64,000 bases of DNA from Nocardioides okcheonensis. GTDB taxonomy: Bacteria > Actinomycetota > Actinomycetes > Propionibacteriales > Nocardioidaceae. The stretch spans positions 2,418,001 to 2,482,000 of the forward strand of contig NZ_CP087710.1 of assembly GCF_020991065.1 (NCBI RefSeq), in the 5' to 3' direction. The notes beneath the pieces are model-generated. The model searched no databases and was not told the DNA's origin. It was given only the letters and a program-made list of their open reading frames with translations. The position numbers and the translations under genes are program-made. Within the stretch, counting starts at the first letter, position 1, and the number at the start of each line of letters is the position of its first letter. Positions 25,736-33,935 of the stretch are shown piece after piece.

Positions 25736-27274
25736 TCAGAAGAGCAGCGCGGTGCCCGGGTCCTGCAGGATGCCGGCGACGTCGGCGAGGAAGCGCGAGC
25801 CCTTCTCGCCGTCGATGTGGCGGTGGTCGAACGACAGCGCCAGCGTGGTGACGTCGCGGACCACGATCTCGCCGGTGGCCTCGTCGACCCACGGCCGCTT
25901 GTTGATCGCGCCGAAGCACAGGATCGCGGACTCGCCCGGGTTGATGATCGGCGTGCCGGCGTCGACGCCGAAGACGCCCACGTTGGTGATCGTGAACGTG
26001 CCGCCGGACATCTCGGCCGGCTGCGTCTTCCCGTCGCGGGCGGTGGCGGTGAGCTCGCCGAGCGCACCGGCCAGCTCGACCATCGACAACGCGTCTGCGT
26101 CCTTGACGTTGGGCACCACCAGGCCGCGCGGGGTGGCGGCCGCGATGCCGAGGTTGACGTAGTGCTTGTAGACGACCTCCTGGGCGGCCTCGTCCCAGAA
26201 CGAGTTGATCTCCGGGGTCCGCCTCATCGCCATCAGCACCGCGCGCGAGAGCACGAGCAGCGGGCTGATCCGGACGTCCTTGAGGTCGCGGCGCGCCTTG
26301 AGCCGCTCGACGAGCTGCATCGTGGCGGTGACGTCGACGGTGATCCACTCGGTGACGTGCGGGCTGGTGAAGGCCGACTGGCTCATCGCCGTCGCCATCA
26401 TCTTGCGCACGCCCTTGATCGGCTCGCGGGTCTCGCGCTCGCCGGGCGCCCGGGACGCCTGCGGCGCGACGACCTCGGCCGTCGCGGGCGTACGCGCCGC
26501 CGAGCCCGAGGCGGCGGACTGCACGTCGTCGCGGGTGATCGAGCCCGACGGGCCCGAGCCGGTCAGCGTGGTCAGGTCGACGCCGAGGTCCTTGGCGAGC
26601 TTGCGGACCGGCGGCTTGGCCAGGGCGCGCACTCCGCCGGGCTGCTGCGCCGCGGCCGGCACGAGCGCCTCGGCCGGCTGGGCCGCGCGCTGGTCGGTGG
26701 CGGGCACCGGCGACTCGTCGGCGGGCATCACCTCGTCGGACTGCGCGCCGCCGGGGGCGAACGCCCCCTGGACCTGCATCTGGGTCTGCGCGCCGGCGTC
26801 GGTGCTCGGCGAGGCCGAGCCGCGGCGGGCCCGGCGCATCGGGCCGCGCTCGGCCTTGATCCGTCCGACGAGGGACGCGCCCTCCATCGAGCCGGACGCC
26901 GCCGGGTTGGACAGGTCGATGTCGGCCGGGTCGACCTGGGCGGCCGCCTCGGCGGCGCCCGCCTTCTCGGCCATCCCGAGGTAGGGGTCGGACTCGGTCT
27001 GCTCGGTGGGGGCCGACGCGGCCGGGGCCGGCTCCTCGCCGGGGGCGCCGACCGAGATGATCGGCGTGCCGACCGGGACCGTCTCGCCCTCGGGCACGAG
27101 CAGCGCGAGGACGGTGCCCTCGAACGGCGAGGGCAGCTCGACGAGCGACTTCGCGGTCTCGATCTCGACGATGACGTCGTTGATCTCGATGGTGTCGCCG
27201 ACCTTGACCTTCCAGGCGACGATCTCGGCCTCGGTGAGGCCTTCCCCGACGTCGGGGAGGAGGAACTCGGACAT
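25736..27274 (-). CDS. bkdC: Branched-chain 2-oxoacid dehydrogenase E2 (lipoamide acyltransferase)
   Basis: A 512-residue E2 subunit. One lipoyl domain spans about residues 1-78, with the lipoylated lysine in VEIETAKSLVELP. A long Ala/Pro-rich linker follows, with an E1/E3-binding domain near 235-275 (VRALAKPPVRKLAKDLGVDL). The catalytic domain has IKGVRKMMATAM, and ends with the active-site histidine in SFDHRHIDGEKGSRFL. It transfers the acyl group from E1 to CoA. It is the third gene of the E1a-E1b-E2 operon. No E3 gene is present, so the shared dihydrolipoamide dehydrogenase must come from elsewhere. A pyruvate-type complex cannot be ruled out, but the gene order favours Bkd. Confidence 0.87.
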   Translation of the reverse strand: MSEFLLPDVGEGLTEAEIVAWKVKVGDTIEINDVIVEIETAKSLVELPSPFEGTVLALLVPEGETVPVGTPIISVGAPGEEPAPAASAPTEQTESDPYLGMAEKAGAAEAAAQVDPADIDLSNPAASGSMEGASLVGRIKAERGPMRRARRGSASPSTDAGAQTQMQVQGAFAPGGAQSDEVMPADESPVPATDQRAAQPAEALVPAAAQQPGGVRALAKPPVRKLAKDLGVDLTTLTGSGPSGSITRDDVQSAASGSAARTPATAEVVAPQASRAPGERETREPIKGVRKMMATAMSQSAFTSPHVTEWITVDVTATMQLVERLKARRDLKDVRISPLLVLSRAVLMAMRRTPEINSFWDEAAQEVVYKHYVNLGIAAATPRGLVVPNVKDADALSMVELAGALGELTATARDGKTQPAEMSGGTFTITNVGVFGVDAGTPIINPGESAILCFGAINKRPWVDEATGEIVVRDVTTLALSFDHRHIDGEKGSRFLADVAGILQDPGTALLF

Positions 27275-27290
27275 CAGGATCCTTTCGGAA

Positions 27291-27332
27291 CCGGGTCTCG
27301 TGACGGTCGCTGCGCGACCTCCTCGACCAGCG
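27291..27332. repeat. Dispersed two-part repeat, copy A
   Basis: CCGGGTCTCGTGAC (27291-27304) and GCGACCTCCTCGACCAGCG (27314-27332) recur as exact reverse complements at 37585-37598 and 37519-37537. The gap is 9 bp here and 47 bp there. It lies between the E1-beta and E2 genes, inside the operon. Confidence 0.7.
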
Positions 27333-27338
27333 GTGGGG

Positions 27339-28322
27339 TCAGAAGGCGAAGGTGCGGTCGACGGCGTCCAGCACCCGGTCGAGGTCGGGGAGGTACTCCT
27401 CCTCGATCCGCGACGGCGGGTAGGGCATGTCGAACGCGCCGACGCGCAGGACCGGGGCCTCGAGGGAGTAGAAGCACTCCTCGGTGATGCGCGCGGCGAG
27501 CTCGGCACCCATGCCGAGGTTGACGTGCGCCTCGTGGGTGACCACGCAGCGACCGGTGCGGCGCACGGACTCGAGCACCGGCGCCATGTCGAGCGGGGAC
27601 AGCGTCCGCAGGTCGATGACCTCGAGGTTGCGGCCCTCGGTCTCGGCGGCCTCCGCGGCCTTGAGCGCGGTCTTCACGGTCGGGCCGTAGGCCAGCACGG
27701 TGGCGTCCGTGCCGGCGCGCACGACGCGCGAGGTGAACAGCGGCTCGGGCGTCGCGGACTCGTCGAGCTCGGCCTTGTCGGCGTGGTACTGCCGCTTGGG
27801 CTCGAGGAAGATCACCGGGTCGTCGTGGGCGATCGCCTGCTGGATCATCCAGTAGCCGTCGACCGGGTTGGAGCAGGCGACCACCTTGAGGCCCGGGGTG
27901 TGCGCGAACTGCGCCTCCGGGCTCTCGGAGTGGTGCTCGACCGCGCCGATGCCGCCGCCGAAGGGGATGCGGATCACGATCGGCATCTTCACCTTGCCCT
28001 GCGAGCGGTAGGTGTACTTCGCGACCTGGCACACGATCTGGTCGTAGGCGGGGTAGACGAAGCCGTCGAACTGGATCTCGATGACGGGGCGGTAGCCGCG
28101 CAGCGCCATGCCGACCGCGGTGCCGACGATGCCGGACTCCGCGAGCGGGCTGTCGATGACGCGGTCCTCGCCGAAGTCCTTCTGCAGGCCGTCGGTGATG
28201 CGGAAGACGCCGCCGAGCTTGCCGACGTCCTCACCCATGAGCAGGACCTTGTCGTCGGCCTCCATGGCCTTGCGCAGGCCCATGTTGAGGCCCTTGGCGA
28301 GGGTGATCTTCTGGTGGGTCAT
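27339..28322 (-). CDS. bkdB: 2-Oxoacid dehydrogenase E1 beta subunit
   Basis: A 327-residue transketolase-like subunit that pairs with E1-alpha to form the thiamine-diphosphate active site. Landmarks are LLMGEDVGKLGGVFRIT, the TPP-activating glutamate region IDSPLAESGIVGTAVGMA, FDGFVYPAYDQI, and the C-terminal transketolase domain LEVIDLRTLSPLD with VVTHEAHVNLGMGAEL. The start ATG shares one base with the stop of E1-alpha (TGATG), so translation is coupled. Length and order fit BkdB. Confidence 0.9.
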   Translation of the reverse strand: MTHQKITLAKGLNMGLRKAMEADDKVLLMGEDVGKLGGVFRITDGLQKDFGEDRVIDSPLAESGIVGTAVGMALRGYRPVIEIQFDGFVYPAYDQIVCQVAKYTYRSQGKVKMPIVIRIPFGGGIGAVEHHSESPEAQFAHTPGLKVVACSNPVDGYWMIQQAIAHDDPVIFLEPKRQYHADKAELDESATPEPLFTSRVVRAGTDATVLAYGPTVKTALKAAEAAETEGRNLEVIDLRTLSPLDMAPVLESVRRTGRCVVTHEAHVNLGMGAELAARITEECFYSLEAPVLRVGAFDMPYPPSRIEEEYLPDLDRVLDAVDRTFAF

Positions 28323-29494
28323 CAGGAGTGGCTCCCCTCGAAGGACGCGAGGTAGGCCGCGAACTCGTCGCGCTGGGCGGCGATCTCGTCGGTCATCTCG
28401 CTGAAGACGTAGCCGAACTGGTCGAGCGGCTTCGGGTCGGGCAGCGCCTTGCAGCCCTCGCGGAGGTGGTGGCCCATCTCCTTGGCCTCGGCGTCGAGGT
28501 CGTCGAAGAACTCCTGGTCGACCAGGCCGTTGCGGCGCAGGTAGACCTTGAGCCGCTCGATCGGGTCCTTGAGCTTCCAGTGCTCGAGCTCGTCGTTGAG
28601 GCGGTAGCGGGTCGGGTCGTCGGTGGTGGTGTGCGCGCCCATGCGGTACGTGTACGCCTCGACGAACGACGGGCCGTTGCCCTCGCGGGCGCGCTGGAGC
28701 GCGGCCTTCGTGACGGCGTACGTCGCGAGGACGTCGTTGCCGTCGACCCGGATGCCCGGGAAGCCGAAGCCCAGCGCCCGCTGGTAGAGCGGGATGCGGG
28801 TCTGGCGCTCGATCGGCTCGGAGATGGCCCACTGGTTGTTCTGGCAGAAGAACACGACCGGGGCGTTGTAGGAGGCGGCGAAGATGAACGCCTCGTTGAC
28901 GTCGCCCTGCGAGGACGCGCCGTCGCCGAAGTGGGCGATCACGGCCGCGTCGCGCTCGGGGTCGCCGGTGCCGACGACGCCGTCGCGCTGCATGCCCATC
29001 GCGTAGCCGGTGGCGTGGAGGGTCTGCGCGCCGATGACGATCGTGTAGAGCCCGAAGTTGTTCTCGTTGGGGTCCCAGCCGCCCTGGTCGACGCCGCGGA
29101 ACAGGCCGAGCAGCCGCAGCGGGTCGACGCCCTTGCAGTAGGCCACGCCGTGCTCGCGGTAGGTCGGGAAGACGTAGTCCTGGGGGCGCAGCGCACGACC
29201 GGCGCCGATCTGCGCGGCCTCCTGGCCGAGCAGCTGGGCCCAGATGCCGAGCTCGCCGTGGCGCTGGAGCGCGGTGGCCTCGACGTCGATGCGCCGGGTC
29301 AGCACCATGTCGCGGTAGAGGCCGCGCAGCTCCTCGGCGGAGAAGTCGTGGTCGAACTCGGGGTGGTGGACGCGCTCACCCTCGGGAGTCAGCAGCTGGA
29401 CGAGGTCGGGGCCGCCGTCGGACTGCGAGGGCCCGAAGACCTCCGCGAGGTCGGGGCCGAAGGTGTCGCTCCGGGCGGAGGCAGGGTCGGACAA
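28322..29494 (-). CDS. bkdA: 2-Oxoacid dehydrogenase E1 alpha subunit
   Basis: A 390-residue thiamine-diphosphate-dependent subunit that decarboxylates branched-chain 2-oxoacids. The TPP motif is GDGASSQGDVNEAFIFAA, ending in FFCQNNQWAIS about 30 residues later. FPTYREHGVA and the phosphorylation-loop-like YRMGAHTTTDDPTRYR are also present. The start is a TTG, chosen because AGGAG lies 6 nt upstream and the conserved N terminus begins there. It heads the operon. A TTGGTG-N18-TACGTT promoter candidate lies about 100 bp upstream. The pathway is isoleucine/leucine/valine breakdown and supply of branched fatty-acid primers. Confidence 0.9.
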   Translation of the reverse strand: MSDPASARSDTFGPDLAEVFGPSQSDGGPDLVQLLTPEGERVHHPEFDHDFSAEELRGLYRDMVLTRRIDVEATALQRHGELGIWAQLLGQEAAQIGAGRALRPQDYVFPTYREHGVAYCKGVDPLRLLGLFRGVDQGGWDPNENNFGLYTIVIGAQTLHATGYAMGMQRDGVVGTGDPERDAAVIAHFGDGASSQGDVNEAFIFAASYNAPVVFFCQNNQWAISEPIERQTRIPLYQRALGFGFPGIRVDGNDVLATYAVTKAALQRAREGNGPSFVEAYTYRMGAHTTTDDPTRYRLNDELEHWKLKDPIERLKVYLRRNGLVDQEFFDDLDAEAKEMGHHLREGCKALPDPKPLDQFGYVFSEMTDEIAAQRDEFAAYLASFEGSHS

Positions 29495-29597
29495 CGCACT
29501 CTCCTTCTACAGCTAGCGGCGGTCGCGGGATCACCGGACGCCGGCGGCTCTACAGCGTGGTCGCCGGCGTGTGTGACCCCGACCACATGGTGGGCTC

Positions 29598-29627
29598 AAC
29601 GTATCCGGCGGCGCCTGCCAGCACCAA
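29598..29627 (-). promoter_or_regulatory. Candidate promoter of the bkd operon
   Basis: On the minus strand TTGGTG (29627-29622) and TACGTT (29603-29598) are separated by 18 bp, a fair match to a housekeeping promoter. Transcription would begin near 29590, leaving a leader of about 95 nt before the TTG start. Confidence 0.35.
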
Positions 29628-29738
29628 TCCGGCACCCCCTCCGGCGGGGTCGACGCGCCTCGCCGCGGCCTCGCCCCGCGGGGCCGCCGACCGCCGTAGC
29701 CTTGCCGCATCCGAGCGACGCACAGGGGGTGGGCAGGG

Positions 29739-30911
29739 GTGGCACAGGTGGGGTCCACGGGCACCCGGCGCGGCGTACGCCGGCTCGTCGCGGCGCTGCT
29801 CGCCGCCACCGTCGGGCCGCTCGCGCTCGTGCCACCTCCTGCGTCAGCCGCGCCGGACACGCTGCCGCCGCGGCCGCTGTTCTGGGAGCAGCCGCTCGCC
29901 GACCCGTCGGTCGTCCACGACGGGAGCCGGTGGTTCGCCGCCGGCACGGGCTGGCGCGGCGCGACCAGCGGCAGCGTGCGCGCGTCGGTCGGCTGGGTGC
30001 CGGGCGCACCCCTGCTCGACGCCCGCCCCGCGTGGGCGCGCAACGGCGACGTGTGGGCCCCCGAGCTGGTCCGTGCCGCCGACGGCACCTGGCTGGCCTA
30101 CTACTCGGTGCCGGTCAGCGGGCTGCCGCGCCACGACGACCGGTGCATCGGGGTGGCGACCTCACCCGACCTGGAGACGCCGTTCACGCCACTGCACTCC
30201 CAGCCGCTCGCCTGTCCCACCGGCGCGGCGCCGGTCCCGGCGAGCGACGACCTCGAGCGCGGCGGCGGCCTGCCGCTGCGCGGGGTGATCGACCCGTCGT
30301 CCTACCTCGCCCCCGACGGCCGCCGGTTCCTGCTCTACCGGACCCAGGGCACGCCGTCGTCGATCCGGATGGTGCGGCTGACCCGCAGCGGCCTGCGGGC
30401 CGCCGGCCCGAGCCGGGAGATCCTCCGCGACCCGGGCGTGCTGGAGAACCCCGAGATGGTCGACGCCCGCGGGACCCACCACCTCCTGATGAGCCGGGGC
30501 GACTTCGGGCGCTGCGGCTACCGCACGGTGTGGCGCGCGTCCGCGTCGGTCCGCAAGGGCTGGGAGCGGGCCGCCGAGCACGTGCTGCTCGACCACGAGG
30601 GCACCGGCATCTGCGGCCCCGGCGGCGCCGACCACTCCGACGACGCGGCCGGGCGGCTGTTCGTCCACGGCTGGGTCTGCGACGGGGTCAACGGCCCGTG
30701 CGAGGCGACGTACTCCTCCCACGACGACCCGCTGCAGCGCGGGCGCCGGGTGCTCTACGTCGCGCGGCTGGCGTGGACCCGCGACGGCCCGGTGGTCACC
30801 CGCTTCACCCAGGGGCCGGCGTGGACCCCGCCGGGTCCGCTCAACCGCGACCGTGTGGCGTCCGCCAGACCGCCGGGTCCGGGCCGACCGGGACGATCTG
30901 CGTCGGGTTGA
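29739..30911 (+). CDS. Secreted GH43-like beta-propeller protein
   Basis: A 390-residue protein with a signal peptide (RRLVAALLAATVGPLALVPPPASA) and a five-bladed-propeller pattern of arabinanase/xylosidase type: LADPSVVHDGSRWFAA, VWAPELVRAADGTWLAYYS, GVIDPSSYLAPDGRRFLLY and LENPEMVDARGTHHLL. The acidic residues in these strands match the base, pKa-modulating and acid residues of GH43-type enzymes, so it is probably an active glycosidase on arabinan- or xylan-like polymers. The last 23 codons overlap the convergent hydroquinone reductase gene. That tail is Pro/Arg/Gly-rich and looks non-functional. The GTG start is the first that keeps the signal peptide. Confidence 0.72.
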   Translation: MAQVGSTGTRRGVRRLVAALLAATVGPLALVPPPASAAPDTLPPRPLFWEQPLADPSVVHDGSRWFAAGTGWRGATSGSVRASVGWVPGAPLLDARPAWARNGDVWAPELVRAADGTWLAYYSVPVSGLPRHDDRCIGVATSPDLETPFTPLHSQPLACPTGAAPVPASDDLERGGGLPLRGVIDPSSYLAPDGRRFLLYRTQGTPSSIRMVRLTRSGLRAAGPSREILRDPGVLENPEMVDARGTHHLLMSRGDFGRCGYRTVWRASASVRKGWERAAEHVLLDHEGTGICGPGGADHSDDAAGRLFVHGWVCDGVNGPCEATYSSHDDPLQRGRRVLYVARLAWTRDGPVVTRFTQGPAWTPPGPLNRDRVASARPPGPGRPGRSASG

Positions 30912-31830
30912 TGTCGGTGTGCACGACGTAGTAGTGCTGCTTGATCTGGTCGAAGTCGACCTCGTCGGCGAAGCCCGGCGTCTGGAACAGGTCGCGGGCG
31001 TAGCCCCAGAGGTTCGGCATCTCGGTCAGCTTGTTGCGGTTGCACTTGAAGTGCCCGTGGTAGACCGCGTCGAAGCGGACCAGGGTGGTGAAGAGCCGCA
31101 CGTCGGCCTCGGTGATCGCGTCGCCCATGAGGTAGCGGCGGTCGGCGAGGCGCTCCTCGACCCAGTCCATCGCGGTCCACAGCCGCTCGTAGGCGTCCTC
31201 GTAGGCCTCCTGGGAGCCGGCGAAGCCGCAGCGGTAGACGCCGTTGTTGATCTCGGTGAAGACCCGCTTCATGACCTCCTCCATCTCCTCGCGGAGGTCG
31301 GCGGGCCACAGGTCGGGGGCGTCGTCGCGGTGGTGCTCGCGCCACTCGAAGAACAGGTCGTGGGTGATCTGCGGGAAGTCGTTGGTGACGACCTTGCCGG
31401 ACTCCACCTCGACGACCGCGGGAACGGTGATGCCGCGCGGGTAGTCGGGCTCGCGCGCGAAGTACGCCTCCTGCAGCCGCTCGATGCCGAGCACCGGGTC
31501 CTTGCCGTCGGGGTCGAGGTCGAACGTCCAGCTGCGGGCGTCGTGGGTCGGCCCAGGCGCGCCCCAGGAGATGACGTCCTCGAGGCCCAGCAGGCGCCGC
31601 ACGATGATCGAGCGGTGCGCCCACGGGCACGCCCGGGCGGCGACGAGGCGGTAGCGGCCGGGCTCGGCCGCCCACACCGGGACGTCGCGCGGGCTGTCCT
31701 TGGAGCCGCTGGGGAACTGCTCGTCGAGCGGGTCGGCCGAGCGCTCCCCCGCGAGGACGCGGTCGGGGAGGTAGGACATGTCGCGCTCGAAGGGCTCGCC
31801 CTTCTTCGTGTAGGTCGCGGTGTCGTTCAC
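30841..31830 (-). CDS. Xi-class thiol transferase (glutathionyl/mycothionyl-hydroquinone reductase)
   Basis: A 329-residue Xi-class GST. The catalytic cysteine is in ARACPWAHRSIIVRRLLGLE near residue 68, followed by the thioredoxin-like half (GITVPAVVEVESGKVVTNDFPQI) and a helical half with YEDAYERLWTAMDWVEERL and ITEADVRLFTTLVRFDAVY. Such enzymes reduce thiol-conjugated hydroquinones. Actinobacteria make mycothiol in place of glutathione, so mycothiol is the expected cofactor (inference). The GTG start lies 6 nt after TAAGGT (31842-31837). The 3' end overlaps the GH43 gene tail by 71 bp. Confidence 0.88.
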   Translation of the reverse strand: MNDTATYTKKGEPFERDMSYLPDRVLAGERSADPLDEQFPSGSKDSPRDVPVWAAEPGRYRLVAARACPWAHRSIIVRRLLGLEDVISWGAPGPTHDARSWTFDLDPDGKDPVLGIERLQEAYFAREPDYPRGITVPAVVEVESGKVVTNDFPQITHDLFFEWREHHRDDAPDLWPADLREEMEEVMKRVFTEINNGVYRCGFAGSQEAYEDAYERLWTAMDWVEERLADRRYLMGDAITEADVRLFTTLVRFDAVYHGHFKCNRNKLTEMPNLWGYARDLFQTPGFADEVDFDQIKQHYYVVHTDINPTQIVPVGPDPAVWRTPHGRG

Positions 31831-31865
31831 GGTTCAACCTTACGGGGAGCCGCCACCCCCGCCGG

Positions 31866-31928
31866 GGTAGTCCAGTGACGAATGGCTGCCCGGAGGCCCT
31901 CGGGCCAGCCATCCCCCACTGGACTACC
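31866..31928. repeat. 63-bp nested palindrome in a divergent intergenic region
   Basis: The outer arms GGTAGTCCAGTG (31866-31877) and CACTGGACTACC (31917-31928) are perfect. An inner pair ATGGCTG/CAGCCAT lies at 31882-31888 and 31906-31912, and a CCCG/CGGG core closes it. It sits between divergent promoters, so it is not a terminator for either neighbour. Confidence 0.7.
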
Positions 31929-31935
31929 GGGAATC

Positions 31936-31976
31936 GCAAAGAAGTGTTTGCAAATGAATCTTTGCAGTCCTACGCT
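31936..31976 (+). promoter_or_regulatory. Promoter and operator of the ArsR-type regulator
   Basis: TTTGCA occurs at 31947-31952 and 31961-31966, and the inverted form GCAAA at 31936. The stretch 31947-31954 is the palindrome TTTGCAAA. TACGCT (31971-31976) ends 6 nt before the ATG, a leaderless-type -10. The repeats cover the -35 region and suit autorepression by the regulator. Confidence 0.5.
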
Positions 31977-31982
31977 GCCGCC

Positions 31983-32543
31983 ATGGCCTCCTCCATCACC
32001 CCCGACGTCGCGGGACTGCGGGCCCTGAGCCACCCGGTCCGGCTGCGGATGCTCGGCCTCCTGCGCACCGAGGGACCGGCGACCGCCACCACGCTGGCGC
32101 GCCGGCTCGACCTCAACACCGGCGCGACGTCGTACCACCTGCGCCAGCTCGCGCAGCACGGCTTCATCGAGGAGGACGCCGAGCGCGGCAACGCCCGCGA
32201 CCGCTGGTGGCGCGCCTCGCACGAGGCCACCCGCACCGACGTCCACAGCGGTGGGATCGGCGGCGAGGACGTCGAGGCCTACCTCGCGACGGTCGCACAG
32301 CTCTACGCCGACCGGTTGCGCGCCGCGGTCGCCGAGCTGCCGTTCCTGCCCGAGGAGTGGCGGTCCGTCGGGACGCTGAGCGACTGGGAGGTCCGGCTGA
32401 CCCCGGCGCAGGCCGACGCCCTGGTCCGCGAGCTGGCCCGGATCGTCGAGGAGACCCCGTCCTGCGACGACGAGGACGCGGCGCCGTTCGCCGTCAACAT
32501 CAACGCGTTCCTGCGCCCCGGGCAGCAGCGGGACGAACGGTGA
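31983..32543 (+). CDS. ArsR-family winged-helix regulator
   Basis: A 186-residue regulator with an N-terminal winged helix (LRALSHPVRLRMLGLL, ATATTLARRLDLNTGATSYHLRQLAQHGFIEE) and a C-terminal helical extension of about 100 residues. This is the HTH_20 type often paired with MFS exporters. No metal-binding CxC or DxH pattern is obvious, so a metal ligand is not indicated. The downstream exporter gene overlaps its stop as GTGA. AT-rich repeats in its promoter are probable operators. Confidence 0.85.
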   Translation: MASSITPDVAGLRALSHPVRLRMLGLLRTEGPATATTLARRLDLNTGATSYHLRQLAQHGFIEEDAERGNARDRWWRASHEATRTDVHSGGIGGEDVEAYLATVAQLYADRLRAAVAELPFLPEEWRSVGTLSDWEVRLTPAQADALVRELARIVEETPSCDDEDAAPFAVNINAFLRPGQQRDER

Positions 32544-33802
32544 GCGCCGAGACCCGCCGCGCCCCGCTCGTCGGGGCGCTGGTCGCCGAGGGCGTGTCCT
32601 TCGTCGGCACCCGCGTCTCGATGATCGCGATCCCGTGGTTCGTGCTGTCCACGACGGGCTCGGCCACGCAGACCGGCCTGGTGGCGGCCGCCGAGATCGC
32701 GCCGCTGGTGCTCACCAAGGCGCTCGGCGGCCCGCTGCTCGACCGGGTCGGTCCGCGCCGGGTGACGCTGACCTGCGACCTGCTCTCGAGCGTCGTGGTC
32801 GCGGCGATCCCGCTGCTGCACCACCTCGACCTGCTGGCCTTCCCGACGCTGCTGGTCCTGGTCGCGGTCGCGGGGGCGCTCCGCGGCCCCGGTGACGCCG
32901 GCAAGTCCGCGATGAGCCCGGAGATCGCCCGGGTCGGCGGCTGGTCGCTCGAGCGCGTCACCGGGCTCGCGGCCGCGGTCGAGCGGACCTCGACGATGGC
33001 CGGCGCCGCGCTGGCCGGCCTGCTGGTCGCCTCGATCGGCGCGGCCAACGCGCTCTACGTCGACGCCGCCTCCTTCCTCGTCTCGTTCGTCGTCTTCGCG
33101 GTCGCCACGACCGGCCTCGGCCGGCCGGTCCCGGCGGAGGACGGAGCCGACGCCACGTCGTACGCCACCGAGCTGAGGCAGGGCTGGGACTTCCTGCGCA
33201 CCGAGCCGGTGCTGGTCGCGGTGTGCGTGATGGTCGCGGTGACCAACCTCGTCGACCAGGCGTGGAGCGCGGTGCTCGCGCCCGTCTGGGCGAAGGACTC
33301 GGGCGCCGGCGTCGCCGTCCTCGGCACGCTGTTCGCGGTGATGAGCGGCGCGTCGGTCGTCGGCGCGCTGGTCGCGGCGAGGTGGGGCGAGCGCCTGCCG
33401 CGCTTCCGGACGTACGTCCTCGCGTTCCTCGTCGCCGGGGCGCCGCGGTTCGTGGTGATGGCGCTGGACTCGCCGGTGTGGACGGTCTTCGTGGTGGTCG
33501 CGGTCGCGGGCGTCGCGTCGGGCTTCCTCAACCCGATCCTCGGCGCGGTGATCCTGGAGCGGATCCCGGCGCCGCTGATGGGACGGGTCTCGTCGCTCAA
33601 CACCGCGATCTGCTGGTCGCTGATGCCGCTCGGCGGGATCCTCGGCGGCCTCGCCGTCACCGGCCTGGGGCTGTCACCCGCGCTGCTCGTCGCCGGCACC
33701 GTCTACCTCGTCACCACGATGGCGCCGGCGCGGGTGCCGTCGTTCCGGGCGATGGACCGGGCGCCCGCCGAGTCGGCAGGAGCTGTCACCCCGGCGCGCT
33801 GA
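32540..33802 (+). CDS. MFS transporter, drug-exporter type
   Basis: A 420-residue major facilitator protein with 11-12 hydrophobic segments and the cytoplasmic motif GGPLLDRVGPRRV between helices 2 and 3. It resembles the MefA/EntS-like group (DUF894-type). The GTG start overlaps the regulator stop, so expression should follow the ArsR-type repressor. The substrate is unknown. A composite palindrome at 33853-33925 follows the stop by about 50 bp and may end transcription. Confidence 0.85.
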   Translation: MSAETRRAPLVGALVAEGVSFVGTRVSMIAIPWFVLSTTGSATQTGLVAAAEIAPLVLTKALGGPLLDRVGPRRVTLTCDLLSSVVVAAIPLLHHLDLLAFPTLLVLVAVAGALRGPGDAGKSAMSPEIARVGGWSLERVTGLAAAVERTSTMAGAALAGLLVASIGAANALYVDAASFLVSFVVFAVATTGLGRPVPAEDGADATSYATELRQGWDFLRTEPVLVAVCVMVAVTNLVDQAWSAVLAPVWAKDSGAGVAVLGTLFAVMSGASVVGALVAARWGERLPRFRTYVLAFLVAGAPRFVVMALDSPVWTVFVVVAVAGVASGFLNPILGAVILERIPAPLMGRVSSLNTAICWSLMPLGGILGGLAVTGLGLSPALLVAGTVYLVTTMAPARVPSFRAMDRAPAESAGAVTPAR

Positions 33803-33852
33803 GTCGGCGGGTCGTCGCCGCCGACCGGGCGGGCCGACCCCGACCTGTCAGG

Positions 33853-33925
33853 CTCTCGCTGAACTTGTCAGGGCGTGCACGGCCTGACAAGTTCAGCGAT
33901 CCCCGGTCAGCCGGGGATCGCTGAA
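33853..33925. repeat. 73-bp composite palindrome, copy A (intergenic)
   Basis: The first stem pairs CGCTGAACTTGTCAGG with CCTGACAAGTTCAGCG. The second pairs TTCAGCGATCCCCGG with CCGGGGATCGCTGAA around TCAG. Because TTCAGCG belongs to both stems, the hairpins are mutually exclusive. A near-identical copy at 40608-40680 lies inside pabB. Here it separates the convergent MFS and aminotransferase genes. Confidence 0.85.
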
Positions 33926-33935
33926 GAGGCAGGAC

